Positions 9,269 to 19,200 of a stretch of 64,000 nt of DNA are shown here, in pieces. Numbering within the stretch: the stretch's first letter is position 1; each line of letters starts with the position of its first letter. The notes under the pieces are model-generated. The model saw only the letters and a program-made list of their open reading frames with translations, was not told the DNA's origin and made no database searches. Source of the stretch: Streptomyces halstedii (lineage in GTDB: Bacteria; Actinomycetota; Actinomycetes; Streptomycetales; Streptomycetaceae); contig JOAZ01000031.1 of assembly GCA_000720535.1 (NCBI GenBank), forward strand, positions 43,363 to 107,362, written 5' to 3'. The position numbers were made by a program, and so were the translations under genes.

Positions 9269-12090
9269 GTGGGTGGGACGGGCGTCTCATCATGTGAACG
9301 CCCCTGGAGCGGGATCCAGCCGCCCGCCAGCACGGGCCGCGCCGTCGGCCCGCCGCCCGCGACGGGGAACCGGCCCCGGGCCAGGGCCCGCCGCAGCCGG
9401 TACTCGTCCACGGGCCCGGAGAACGCCGCCCCCTGGCCGTGGGTGCACCCCATGGCGCGGAGCGCGCGTGCCTGTTCGGGGCCGTCCACCCCGTCGGCGA
9501 CGGACTGCATCCCGAGGTCGCAGGCGATCCGCAGGAGGCCGCTGGTGATCTTGTGCAGCCGCGCCGACTCCACGACCCCGTCCACGAGGTTCCGGTCCAG
9601 CTTGAGCACGTCCACGGGGAGCCTGCGCAGGGCGTTGACCGCGGCGTAGCCGTTGCCGAAGCCGTCGAGCGCGATCCGTACGCCGAGTCTGCGCAGGGCG
9701 ACCAGCCGTTGTTCCAGGTCGTCGAAGGAGACCCGGGGGTCGTGGTCGGCCACCTCGATCATCAGGGCGCCGGAGGGCAGTCCGTGCCGGGTGAGGAGGG
9801 CTTCGACCGAACCGCGGGGCAGCGCCCGGTCCAGCAGCCGGCCGGCCGAGACCCGCACGGAGACGGAGACCGGGTGCCCGGCCCTGGCCCGGTCGGCGGC
9901 CTGCTCCACGGCCTCCTCCAGCAGCCAGCTCCCCAGCTCGGCGGCACGGTCGCTGTCCCCGGCCACCCGGAGGAACTCGGCCGGGGTGAACAGGATGCCC
10001 TGGGAGGAGCGCCAGCGCGCCTGTGCGGCGACGGCCGCGACCGTGCCGCTGGCGAGGTGGACGACCGGCTGGTGCAGCAGGGCGAACTCGCCGTCGCGCA
10101 CGGCCGTGCGCAGCCTCGCCGCCAGCTCGGAGCGCCGGACGACCTCGGCCTGCATCTGGGGCGCGTACAGCTCGACCCGGTCCTTGCCGGCGGCCTTGGC
10201 GCGGTACATGGCCAGGTCGGCGTTGCGCATGAGGTCCTTGGGGGTGATGGCCCCCTCGGCGAAGGCGACGCCGATGGAGGCGGCCACCCGGACCTCTCCG
10301 CCGCTGATCCGGTACGGCTGGGAGAGCGTGAGGCGCAGCCGCTCGGCGATCTCGTGGACCTGGTACTCGCGGGCGGCCTGGTCGCGGGTGCCGTCACCGA
10401 CGATGAGCGCCGCGAACTCGTCGCCGCCCAGGCGCGCGGCGGTGTCCCAGGCGCGCACCGACTCCTGGAGCCTGCGGGCGGCCTGGACGAGCAGCTCGTC
10501 GCCCGCCTGGTGCCCGACGGTGTCGTTGACCGCCTTGAATCCGTCGAGGTCGATGAAGAGCACCGCGGTGCCCTGGTCGCCGGAGCGCCGTCCGCCGAGG
10601 GCCTGGGTGACCCGGGCGGTGAACAGGGCGCGGTTGGGCAGGTCGGTGAGCGGGTCGTGCTCGGCGTTGTGCCGCAACTGCTCCTGGAGCCGCACCCGCT
10701 CGCTGACGTCCCGGCTGTTGAGCAGCAGCCCGCCCTGGTGGCGGTTGACGGTGGACTCGACGTGCAGCCACGCGCCGGTGCCCGACCTGAAGCGGCACTC
10801 GATGCGGGTGCTGGGCACCTCACGGGGCGGGGCGGCCAGGAATCTGCGTACCTCGTGGAAGACCGGGCCGAGGTCGTCCGGGTGGATGATCGAGGGGAGT
10901 TCGGTGCCGACGAGGTCTTCCGCGGGGCGCCCGTAGACCCCGGCGGCGGCCGGGCTGACGTAGCGCAGCACCCCGGTGGATTCCGCGATCATGATGACGT
11001 CGCTGGAGCCCTGCACCAGGGAACGGAAGTGGTTCTCCTTCTGGGCCAGCTCCTGGGTGAGCGCGATGTTGTCCAGGAGCATGATGGCCTGGCGGACGAC
11101 CAGGGCGAGCACGACCGCGCAGCCGGTGACGATCACGACCCGGTCGGGCCGGCGCCCGTCCACCACGCTGTACAGGATGCCGAGGGTGCAGACGGCCGCC
11201 GCCAGATACGGGGTGAGGGCGGCCAGGGACCCGGTGATGGGGCGGCTCGCGCTCCGGGCGGCGCGGCCGGTGCGGACAGCGTTGTCCAGCCCGCGCCGGA
11301 CGCCCCAGGGGGCGTACGCGAGGAGCAGCGACCCGGCGAACCAGCCCGCGTCGAGCAACTGGCCGGAGCGGTAGGCCGAGCGCAGCAGCGGCGAGGTGAA
11401 CAGGGCGTCGCACAGCACCGTCAGGGCGAGCCCGGCGATGGCGGTGTTCACCGCCGAGCGGTTCACGCTGATCCGGCGGAAGTGCAGGGCCAGCACCATG
11501 GAGACGAGCACGATGTCGAGCAGCGGGTAGGCGAGCGAGAGCGCGGCTCTGGCGACGCTCTCTCCCTCGGCGTTGGCCATGTGGGCGGTGTGCGCGAGCG
11601 CGAGGCTCCAGGAGAGCGTCAGCAGCGATCCGCCGATCAGCCAGGCGTCCAGCGCCAGGCAGACCCAGCCGGCCCGGTTCACCGGCCGTTTGGCGAGGAC
11701 GAGCAGGCCGACGATGGCCGGGGGCGCGAAGCAGAGGAAGAAGAGGTCGGCGAGGGACGGGGAGGGCACGGGACGGCTCAGCACCACCTCGTACCACCCC
11801 CAGACCGCGTTTCCGCCGGCCGCCATCGCGGAGGAGAGCGAGAACAGCAGCCAGGCGGGCCTGAGCCGGCTGTCGCTGCGGCGCGCGTAGACGAAGCAGG
11901 AGACGGCGGCGATCAGCGCGGCGAGGCTGAGGCCGAAGTCGCCCATGAAGAGCGCCACTCCGGTGGACCCCCAGCCGATGCCCGCGCCGACCGCGTAGGC
12001 GGCGCAGACCAGGGCGAGGAGGAGTTGGGAGCGCAGGCCCGAGCTCCGGCCGGGGACCGGCTTGGAGAGCAGGGCCGCGAGGGCGCTCAC
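9265..12090 (-). CDS. Membrane PAS-GGDEF-EAL c-di-GMP protein (CdgC-like)
   Basis: A 941-residue protein. About ten hydrophobic segments fill the first 340 residues, then a PAS domain (FRSLVQGSSDVIMIAESTGV), a GGDEF domain with intact RLGGDEFAALI, and an EAL domain. The GGDEF part should make c-di-GMP. The EAL part is degenerate: EAL reads AQA, the catalytic DDFGTGYSS reads DGFGNGYAA, the NVS asparagine is Arg and the late glutamate of AEGVE is Asp. It therefore probably binds rather than cleaves. Its place directly upstream of ilvB matches the gene I remember as cdgC. The start is GTG 12090 with GGGGGAG upstream. A BldD-like box lies about 200 bp upstream. Confidence 0.88.
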   Translation of the reverse strand: MSALAALLSKPVPGRSSGLRSQLLLALVCAAYAVGAGIGWGSTGVALFMGDFGLSLAALIAAVSCFVYARRSDSRLRPAWLLFSLSSAMAAGGNAVWGWYEVVLSRPVPSPSLADLFFLCFAPPAIVGLLVLAKRPVNRAGWVCLALDAWLIGGSLLTLSWSLALAHTAHMANAEGESVARAALSLAYPLLDIVLVSMVLALHFRRISVNRSAVNTAIAGLALTVLCDALFTSPLLRSAYRSGQLLDAGWFAGSLLLAYAPWGVRRGLDNAVRTGRAARSASRPITGSLAALTPYLAAAVCTLGILYSVVDGRRPDRVVIVTGCAVVLALVVRQAIMLLDNIALTQELAQKENHFRSLVQGSSDVIMIAESTGVLRYVSPAAAGVYGRPAEDLVGTELPSIIHPDDLGPVFHEVRRFLAAPPREVPSTRIECRFRSGTGAWLHVESTVNRHQGGLLLNSRDVSERVRLQEQLRHNAEHDPLTDLPNRALFTARVTQALGGRRSGDQGTAVLFIDLDGFKAVNDTVGHQAGDELLVQAARRLQESVRAWDTAARLGGDEFAALIVGDGTRDQAAREYQVHEIAERLRLTLSQPYRISGGEVRVAASIGVAFAEGAITPKDLMRNADLAMYRAKAAGKDRVELYAPQMQAEVVRRSELAARLRTAVRDGEFALLHQPVVHLASGTVAAVAAQARWRSSQGILFTPAEFLRVAGDSDRAAELGSWLLEEAVEQAADRARAGHPVSVSVRVSAGRLLDRALPRGSVEALLTRHGLPSGALMIEVADHDPRVSFDDLEQRLVALRRLGVRIALDGFGNGYAAVNALRRLPVDVLKLDRNLVDGVVESARLHKITSGLLRIACDLGMQSVADGVDGPEQARALRAMGCTHGQGAAFSGPVDEYRLRRALARGRFPVAGGGPTARPVLAGGWIPLQGRSHDETPVPPT

Positions 12091-12288
12091 CGGAGGACTC
12101 CCCCGGACCGGACCGGCGCCCTCGGCACGTCCGCCCGCACCACCGCGCGTGGGCGCGCACGCCCGCGGCGCGGCGCCGGATCACCTCTCCACTGGCCGTG
12201 CATCGCCCGTCGCCCCCTCGTGTTCCACTCCCGCCCGGCGCCGCCCCTTCCACGACGCCGCCCCCTCCTGGACGATACACCAGAACGG

Positions 12289-12301
12289 TCACTCAGGGCC
12301 A
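12289..12301. promoter_or_regulatory. BldD-box-like sequence upstream of the CdgC-like gene
   Basis: TCACTCAGGGCCA fits the published BldD consensus TNACNC(A/T)GNGTNA at eight of nine fixed positions. BldD is the c-di-GMP-responsive developmental repressor and is known to control several c-di-GMP enzyme genes, so the location is sensible. It lies in a 286-bp gap in which I see nothing else firm. Confidence 0.5.
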
Positions 12302-12376
12302 TAAGATCTCTACGCTCCGTTACCACCTGCGGTGTTGGCCGCGCGACGGGTGCGACCGGGCCGGTCCACGGCCCGG

Positions 12377-13357
12377 TCAGCCGGTGGTGAGCACCAGGTT
12401 GTCGAGCGGCTCCCCCGCCGCGAACCGGGACAGCTGTCCGGCCAGCAGTCGCTTCGCCCGGGGCAGGAACGCCGAGGTGGAGCCGCCCACATGGGGGGTG
12501 ATCAGGACGTGGGGAGCATGCCAGAGCGGATGACCCGCGGGCAGGGGTTCCGGATCGGTGACGTCCAGGGCGGCGCGCAGCCGGCCGGACGTGAGTTCGG
12601 CCAGCAGGGCTTCGGTGTCCACGACCGGGCCGCGCGCCACGTTCACGAGCAGCGCCCCGTCCCGCATCGCGGCGAGGAACTCTGCCCCGACCAGCCCTTG
12701 TGTGGAGGCGTTCAGCGGGGTGGTCAGCACGACGACGTCCGCGTCGGGCAGGAGCGCGGGCAGCGCGTCGAGCGCGTGTACGGGGCCGCGCGCGGTTGTC
12801 CGGGCGGAGCGCGCGACGCGCGCCACCCGCGCGCACTCGAAGGGTTCGAGCCGGTCCTCGACGGCCGCGCCGATCGATCCGTAGCCGACGATCAGTACGG
12901 ACTTGTCGGCGAGCGCGGGGTAGAAGCCCGACCGCCACTCCTCGTCGTCCTGACCGCGCGTGAAGCCGGGGAACCCGCGCAGCGAGGCGAGGATCAGGGC
13001 GACGGCGAGTTCCGCGGTCGACGCCTCGTGCACGCCCTTGGCGTTGCACAGCCGCACCCCGGTGTGCAGCCCGACGAGGCCCGGCTGCACGTGGTCGACG
13101 CCGGCGGAGAGGGTCTGCACGACCTGTACGGCACCCATGTGTTCCAGCGGCCGGACCGCGACCTCGGCTCCCGCCAGGTACGGAACGACGTAGAACGCGC
13201 ATTCGGCGGGGTCCGCGGGGTAGTCCTCGCCACCGTTCCAGAAGCGGTAGTTGAGACCCTCGGGAAGTCCGTCGATCTCCTCGGCGGGGATCGGCAGCCA
13301 TACGTCGGGGGCGGTCGCGGGGGTCGGGGCCGGGCTCGGAGCCGCTGTCGAAGTCAT
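12377..13357 (-). CDS. D-isomer-specific 2-hydroxyacid dehydrogenase
   Basis: A 326-residue NAD(P)-dependent dehydrogenase of the SerA/formate dehydrogenase superfamily. The nucleotide-binding motif is VLIVGYGSIGAAVEDRL. The catalytic Arg (LVNVARGPVVDTEALLAEL), Glu (VTDPEPLPAGHPLW) and His (ITPHVGGSTSAF) are all present. It lacks the ACT domain of SerA, and the substrate cannot be read from sequence. The start is ATG 13357. No good ribosome binding site precedes it, so leaderless translation is possible. It diverges from the aldo/keto reductase gene across 96 bp. Confidence 0.88.
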   Translation of the reverse strand: MTSTAAPSPAPTPATAPDVWLPIPAEEIDGLPEGLNYRFWNGGEDYPADPAECAFYVVPYLAGAEVAVRPLEHMGAVQVVQTLSAGVDHVQPGLVGLHTGVRLCNAKGVHEASTAELAVALILASLRGFPGFTRGQDDEEWRSGFYPALADKSVLIVGYGSIGAAVEDRLEPFECARVARVARSARTTARGPVHALDALPALLPDADVVVLTTPLNASTQGLVGAEFLAAMRDGALLVNVARGPVVDTEALLAELTSGRLRAALDVTDPEPLPAGHPLWHAPHVLITPHVGGSTSAFLPRAKRLLAGQLSRFAAGEPLDNLVLTTG

Positions 13358-13453
13358 GGTCAGGAGGCTATGCGAAGGGCGCGGAACGGCAGAGGTTACT
13401 TTTGAGGATGCGGTGGTGGTCCTGCGAGACGGGGCCGAGGGAGGGTTCGGGGA

Positions 13454-14443
13454 GTGCGCAGGACAATCGGTGCGGCGCGGCTGGCCGTGGGCGCTGTCGG
13501 GCTGGGGTGCATGCCCATGAGCTGGGCCTACAGCACGTCGCAACAGCGTGGTGACCGTTCGCTGCGTACGGTGCACGCGGCCCTGGACGCCGGGGTCCGG
13601 CTGTTCGACACGGCCGACATGTACGGGCCGTTCACCAACGAACTGCTGGTGGGGCGGGCGTTGAAGGGGCGTCGCGCGGACGCCTTCCTCTCCACCAAGT
13701 GCGGTCTGCTGGTCGGGGACCAGCACGTCGTCGCCAACGGCCGTCCCGGGTACGTGCGCCGGGCCTGCGACGCCTCGCTGCGGCGGCTCCAGACCGATGT
13801 GATCGACCTCTACCAGCTCCACCGGGCCGACCCCGAGGTGCCGGTGGAGGAGACCTGGGGCGCGATGGCGGAGCTGGTGACCGCGGGCAAGGTGCGGGCG
13901 CTCGGCCTGAGCGCGGTGGGGGCGCGCGCGGGGCGCCGCGCTGTGCCCCGGACGTACGCCGCGACGATCCGGCAACTGGAGCGGGTGCAGCAGGTGTTCC
14001 CCGTCAGCGCGGTCCAGGCGGAGCTGTCGGTGTGGTCGCCGGAGGCGCTGGACGACCTGGTGCCCTGGTGTGCGGCGCGGGGCGTGGGCGTGCTGGCGGC
14101 GATGCCGCTGGGCAGCGGCTACCTGACGGGGACGCTGAAGCCGGGCATGGGCTTCGAGCCGGACGACCCACGGGCCCGGCACCCCCGTTTCACCGCGGAG
14201 ATGATGGCGGCGAACCAGCCGGTGGTCGTGGGTCTGCGACGGGTCGCCGAGCGGCACGGCGCCACTCCGGCGCAGGTGGCGCTGGCCTGGGTGCTGCGGC
14301 AGGGCCGCCATGTGGTGCCCGTGCCCGGTGCCAAGCGGGAGCGGTGGGCCGTGGAGAACGCGCGAGCGGGCGAACTGGTGCTCACCGACCGGGACCTGGC
14401 CGAGATCGCGCGGCTCCCCCCGGCGCGCGGGTCGTGGGACTGA
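13454..14443 (+). CDS. Aldo/keto reductase
   Basis: A 329-residue NADPH-dependent reductase with the TIM-barrel tetrad in place: Asp and Tyr in FDTADMYGPFTNELL, Lys in AFLSTKCG, and His in DLYQLHRADPEVP. The C-terminal nucleotide-binding loop is HVVPVPGAKRERWAVENARA. The start is GTG 13454 with GAGGG upstream. The physiological substrate is unknown. It shares a divergent promoter region with the 2-hydroxyacid dehydrogenase, so the pair may handle related carbonyl compounds. Confidence 0.9.
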   Translation: MRRTIGAARLAVGAVGLGCMPMSWAYSTSQQRGDRSLRTVHAALDAGVRLFDTADMYGPFTNELLVGRALKGRRADAFLSTKCGLLVGDQHVVANGRPGYVRRACDASLRRLQTDVIDLYQLHRADPEVPVEETWGAMAELVTAGKVRALGLSAVGARAGRRAVPRTYAATIRQLERVQQVFPVSAVQAELSVWSPEALDDLVPWCAARGVGVLAAMPLGSGYLTGTLKPGMGFEPDDPRARHPRFTAEMMAANQPVVVGLRRVAERHGATPAQVALAWVLRQGRHVVPVPGAKRERWAVENARAGELVLTDRDLAEIARLPPARGSWD

Positions 14444-14568
14444 CGCGGCGGCGGGGAATGGGCGGAGACCGGGGAGCGGCGGCGCGCGGCAGTGTAAGAA
14501 CAGGGGTGATGCCCGCTGTCGAAAGGACCGGTCCTGTGCACACTCCCGCGGCGCGCGAGGAACACACG

Positions 14569-15759
14569 GTGCACCACGGGTGCACGAGGCTCAGGGGGGT
14601 GGCGGCGGTGCTCGCCTCGGCCTCCCTGCTGCTGTCGGCCGCCTGCGCGACCGACGACGGGGGGTCCGCGGGCACCGCCGGCTCCCCCACTCCCCCGGCG
14701 AGCTCCGCGTCCGCCCCGGCGGCCTCACCGAGCCCGTCCGCCGACCTGCCCCCGGCCAAGGGGTCGGTGGAGGTGGTGTCCACGCTGACGGAGGACCTCG
14801 ACTCCCCCTGGGGTCTGGCCCCGCTGCCGGGAGGCGATCTGCTGGTGGCCTCACGCGACGAGGCGACGATCACCCGGATCGACGGCACGAGCGGCGAGAA
14901 GACGGAGCTGGGCACCGTGCCGGGCGTCTCGCCGGCCGGTGAGGGGGGTCTGCTCGGTCTCGCGGTCGCACCGACGTACGGCGCGGACCATCTGGTGTAC
15001 GCGTACTTCACCACCGAGTCCGACAACCGCGTCGCCCGCCTCCAGTACGACGAGTCGAAGCCCGCCGGGCAGCAGCTGGGCGCCCCGGACACGATTCTGC
15101 GGGGCATCCCGAAGGGCTCCGTGCACAACGGCGGCCGGATCGCCTTCGGCCCCGACCGCATGCTGTACGCGGGCACGGGCGAGACGGGTGACACGGGGCT
15201 GGCCCAGGACGAGAAGTCCCTCGCGGGCAAGATCCTGCGGATGACGCCCGACGGCGAGCCGGTGCACGGCAACCCGTCCGCCGACTCGGTGGTCTACTCC
15301 TGGGGCCACCGCAATGTGCAGGGGCTCGCCTGGGACGCGCGGAAGCGCCTCTGGGCCTCGGAGTTCGGCCAGGACACCTGGGACGAGCTGAACCTGATCG
15401 AGCCCGGCAAGAACTACGGCTGGCCCGAGGTCGAGGGCGAGAAGGGCGAGCCGGGGTATGAGGACCCGGTGGCCGTGTGGAAGACGTCCGAGGCCTCCCC
15501 GAGCGGCATCGCCTACGCGAAGGGCTCCATCTGGATGGCGGGCCTGCGCGGCGAGCGGCTGTGGCGGATCCCGCTGTCGGGTTCGGCGGGCAAGGAACCT
15601 CTGGCGGCCCCCCAGGCGTTCCTGGAGGGGACGTACGGAAGGCTGCGCACCGTGGCGGCGGCGGGCGGCGACCGGCTGTGGCTGGTCACGAGCAACACGG
15701 ACGGACGCGGGGCCCCGAAGTCCGGGGACGACCGGATCCTGCTGCTGAAGGTGCGGTGA
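14569..15759 (+). CDS. Lipoprotein, PQQ-dependent glucose/sorbosone dehydrogenase family
   Basis: A secreted, membrane-anchored six-bladed propeller of the soluble glucose dehydrogenase family. The signal peptide ends in the lipobox LSAAC, followed by a Ser/Ala/Pro linker. The propeller starts at about DSPWGLAPLPGGDLLVASRD and contains the family pattern SVHNGGRIAFGPDRMLYAGTG with GWP further on. GTG 14569 is preferred: it has GAGG 8 nt upstream and gives a 26-residue signal sequence, whereas ATG 14509 adds 20 hydrophilic residues. Whether it really uses PQQ is not known; many actinobacterial members are uncharacterised. Confidence 0.85.
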   Translation: MHHGCTRLRGVAAVLASASLLLSAACATDDGGSAGTAGSPTPPASSASAPAASPSPSADLPPAKGSVEVVSTLTEDLDSPWGLAPLPGGDLLVASRDEATITRIDGTSGEKTELGTVPGVSPAGEGGLLGLAVAPTYGADHLVYAYFTTESDNRVARLQYDESKPAGQQLGAPDTILRGIPKGSVHNGGRIAFGPDRMLYAGTGETGDTGLAQDEKSLAGKILRMTPDGEPVHGNPSADSVVYSWGHRNVQGLAWDARKRLWASEFGQDTWDELNLIEPGKNYGWPEVEGEKGEPGYEDPVAVWKTSEASPSGIAYAKGSIWMAGLRGERLWRIPLSGSAGKEPLAAPQAFLEGTYGRLRTVAAAGGDRLWLVTSNTDGRGAPKSGDDRILLLKVR

Positions 15760-15796
15760 CGACCGGCCGGGCGGCACGTCGGAGGGAGTACGGCTG

Positions 15797-16150
15797 GTGT
15801 TCGACCTCTTCTCGGAACTGTTCTCGCCGGGCCGCAAGCACACCACGGAGGAGCGGAAGCGCCTGGAGCTGAGCCGCGAGGACCTGGGCGACTCCGACCC
15901 GTCGCGCGGCCCGATAGACCTCTCCTCCGGCAAGGTGACGCTCCGGCTCACGGGCCCGGCGGGAACGGCCGCCCCGGACCCCACGGCCGAGGCGGAGCGG
16001 CCGGGCGGGGCGGACGGGCCGGATGACGCGGACGGGCCGCAGCGGCCGGGACGGCCGGACGAGCCGGACCCGCCCGACGAGGCGCACGGGCGGGGACGGC
16101 CGGACGAGCCGGGACGAGCAGCCGTGGCCCGGCCGGACACACCGGCTTGA
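15797..16150 (+). CDS. Small conserved actinobacterial protein (DUF6191-like)
   Basis: A 117-residue protein. The first 55 residues are conserved in my recollection (FDLFSELFSPGRKHTTEERK, then RGPIDLSSGKVTLRL); the rest is an acidic Pro/Gly/Asp-rich tail without structure signals. The start is GTG 15797, with GGAGGGAG about 8 nt upstream. It follows the sugar dehydrogenase by 37 bp on the same strand and may be cotranscribed. I know of no function; the DUF number is from memory. Confidence 0.65.
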   Translation: MFDLFSELFSPGRKHTTEERKRLELSREDLGDSDPSRGPIDLSSGKVTLRLTGPAGTAAPDPTAEAERPGGADGPDDADGPQRPGRPDEPDPPDEAHGRGRPDEPGRAAVARPDTPA

Positions 16151-16235
16151 GCGGGCCCACCGCCGGGGCCGGGCCGGACACGACGGCCTGGCGCCGTCGG
16201 GGTCCGGTCGGGCCCGGGGGTGCACCCGGGTGGGC

Positions 16236-19200
16236 TCACTGCGTCCCGTAGAGCCGGAGGCGGTGGGCCAGGGCCGCGGCCTCGCCCCGGCCGGCCACGC
16301 CCAGCTTGGCCAGGATGTTGGAGACGTGCACGCTCGCGGTCTTCGGCGAGATGTACAGCTCCTCCGCGATCCTGCGGTTGGTGTAACCGGCCGCGACCAG
16401 CCGGTGCACCTCCTGTTCGCGGGAGGTCAGGCCGAACGACTCGATCGCGTCCGCCGCGGGCTCGAAGGCCGCCCCCGCGTCCTCCCCGGCGGTGTCCGGG
16501 CCCGCGCCGGCCGGTGCGGACAGGGCGATACGGGCCCGCCGGGCCAGCAGTCCGACGCTCTCCGCCAAGGGTGCGGCTCCCAGCCGCTCGGCCACCGCGT
16601 GGGCCTCGCGCAGGAGTTCGGTGGCCGTGGCGCGGTCCCCGGAGGCGGCGACGACGGACTCCGCCCACCGGTACCGGATCTGGGCGAGTTCGTACGGCCG
16701 GCGCAGCGGTCCGAAGGCCGCGGCGGCGCGGGCCCAGTCCTCCGGGGTGTCCGCGCCCTCCGCCCGGGCCAGCTCGGCTTCGATCAGCGTCCCGTAGGCG
16801 GCCCAGACGGGCACCAGCGTGGGCAGCCGCTTGAGGTGGCCCCTGATCCGCTCCAGCACGGCGGGCCGGCCCGGCTCGGTGGCGGGCAGGCCGCGGGCGT
16901 CGGCCTCGACCACGGCGGCGACGTGCAGCAGCGGCAGCGCGTAGCGCTGGGTGCCCGGCGGGAACCCTTCCTCGGACCGCGCCTCGAAGGCGGCCCGCGC
17001 CTCGGGGACGCGCCCCTGCCGGGCGGCGAGGAGCATGGTCTGCCGGGCCAGGGGGATCAGGTACTGGGGCTGGAACTCATGCGCCCCGACCAGGCGCCCG
17101 TTCAGCGCGATCTGTTCCTCCGCCTCGGCGAAATCGCCTCGGGCAAGGGCGAGTTCGATGCGGCGTGAGGCCACCAGCCCGTGGGACTTGCGGGACCGGG
17201 AGAGCAGGGCCGCCGCGTCGGTCGCGGCCCGGCTCTCGTCCCAGTGGCCCAGGGAGAAGTAGGACTCCGCCTGATTGGCGCGGGCCCAGGCCTCGGAGTC
17301 GGGCATCCCGTGGTCGTGGCAGATCGTGATGCCGTGGTCGGCCGCGGCCACCGCCTCCAGCGACCGCCCGGCCGACTCCAGCGAGGAGGGCAGATTGACG
17401 CCGGCCCGGCTCATCACCCCCACCAGGCAGAGCGCGTCGGCGCGGTCGCGGACGGCGTACATCTCCGCGAGCCCCTCGTCGACGCCGCCCGCGTCGATGG
17501 TGAGCCAGCCCCGGGTGAGACGGGCGTGCAGCTCGATGTACTCCTCGCCGACGAGCCTCGCGTACTCCACGGCCCGGTCCGCGGCGGCGAGCGCGTCCGG
17601 ACCGGGACGGTGCAGGGCACCCCAGCTCGCCACGTTGACCAGGACGTCGGCGTGCACCGCCGAGGGGTGCAGTCCGCGCACCAGCTCCTGGGCGGTGGCG
17701 AGTTCCTCCCATCCGTCCCCCCGGGAGAGGGTCTGCACGAGTGAGGAGCGCTGCACCCAGAACCACGCGGCGCGCAGCGGGTCGTCGTCCCCGTCCAGGA
17801 GCCGCAGGGCCTTCTTCGCGAGGGTCAGGGCCCGTTCGCGGTCGCCCCCGAAGCGCGCGGCGACGGTGGCCTCGGCCATCAGGTCGAGGTGGCGCAGCGG
17901 TCCGGCCCCCGATTCGCAGCCGCAGCCCGGATAGACCTCGGCGTAGTCCAGGGGGCGCAGGGTGGCGCGTACGGCGTCGGGCGCCTCGTCCCAGAGCTCC
18001 ATGGCCCGCTCCAGCAGGCGCAGTTGCTCGGAGTGGGCGTAGCGGCGGCGGGCCTCGACGGATGCCCGTAGGACGGCGGGCAGCGCCTTGGCGGGGTCGT
18101 GGGCCGCGTACCAGTAGCTGGCGAGCCGGGCGGCGCGTTCGTCGGCGCGGACCAGGTTGGGGTCGGCTTCGAGGGCTTCGGCATAGCGGCGGTTGAGGCG
18201 GGAGCGCTCCCCGGGCAGCAGGTCGTCGCTGACGGCCTCGCGGACCAGGGAGTGCCGGAAGCGGTAGCCGTCCAGGTCGGGGGCGGGCAGCAGGATGCCG
18301 GCGCCGACGGCCGCCCGCAGTGCCTCGTCCAGGTCGTCGTCGGCGAGCCGGGCCACGGCGGCCAGGAGCCGGTGTTCGACGGTGGAGCCGCCTTCGGCGA
18401 CGATCCGCACGATCCGCTGGGCGTCGTCGGGCAGTGTCTCGACGCGTACGAGGAGGAGGTCGCGCAGGGAGGCGGAGAGCTGCGAGCCGTCTCCGCAGCA
18501 CTCGATGGTGCGGGCCAGTTCCTCGACGAAGAAGGCGTTGCCGTCGGAGCGGTCGAATATCTCGTCGACGAGCGCGGCGTCCGGGGCGACGGCGAGGATC
18601 CCGGTCAGCTGCCGGCCGACCTCGGCACGGCTGAACCGGTCGAGTTCGACGCGTCCCACGGTGCGGAGCCGGTCCAGCTCGGCCAGGAGCGGACGCAGCG
18701 GGTGGCGGCGGTGGACGTCGTCGGAGCGGTAGGTGCCGACCAGGACGAGGCGTCCGGCGCGCAGGGTCCGCAGGAGGTAGGAGAGGAGGTGCCGGGTGGA
18801 GGCGTCGGACCAGTGGAGGTCCTCCAGGACGAGGACCAGGGTGCGGGTGGCGCAGACGCGCTCCAGCAGCCGGGCGGTCAGCTCGAAGAGGCGTGCCGTG
18901 CCGTGCTCGTCGTGCGCGGCGTGCCCGGCCTCGCCCAGTTCGGGCAGCAGCCGGGCCAGTTCGCCTTCCTGACCGGCGAGCGCCTGTGCCAACTCCTCGG
19001 GCAGGGCGCGGCGCAGGGCGCGCAGAGCGGTCGCGAAGGGGGCGTAGGGGAGGCCGTCGGCCCCTATCTCCACGCATCCCCCCACGGCCACGACGGCCTC
19101 GCGCCGGCTCGCCACCGCCAGGAACTCCTCGACCAGCCGGGTCTTGCCGACGCCCGCCTCGCCGCCGACGAGCAGCGCCTGCGGCTCGCCCGCCGAGGCG

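Noticed and set aside
9439-12390. Plus-strand reading frame of 983 codons
   Set aside because: It is antisense to the GGDEF-EAL gene, whose domains are unmistakable.
13370-13405. Tiny plus-strand frame (11 aa) with AGGAGG 2 nt before ATG
   Set aside because: The ribosome-site match is good, but the spacing is short, the peptide is featureless and it lies in the divergent promoter region; chance is likely.
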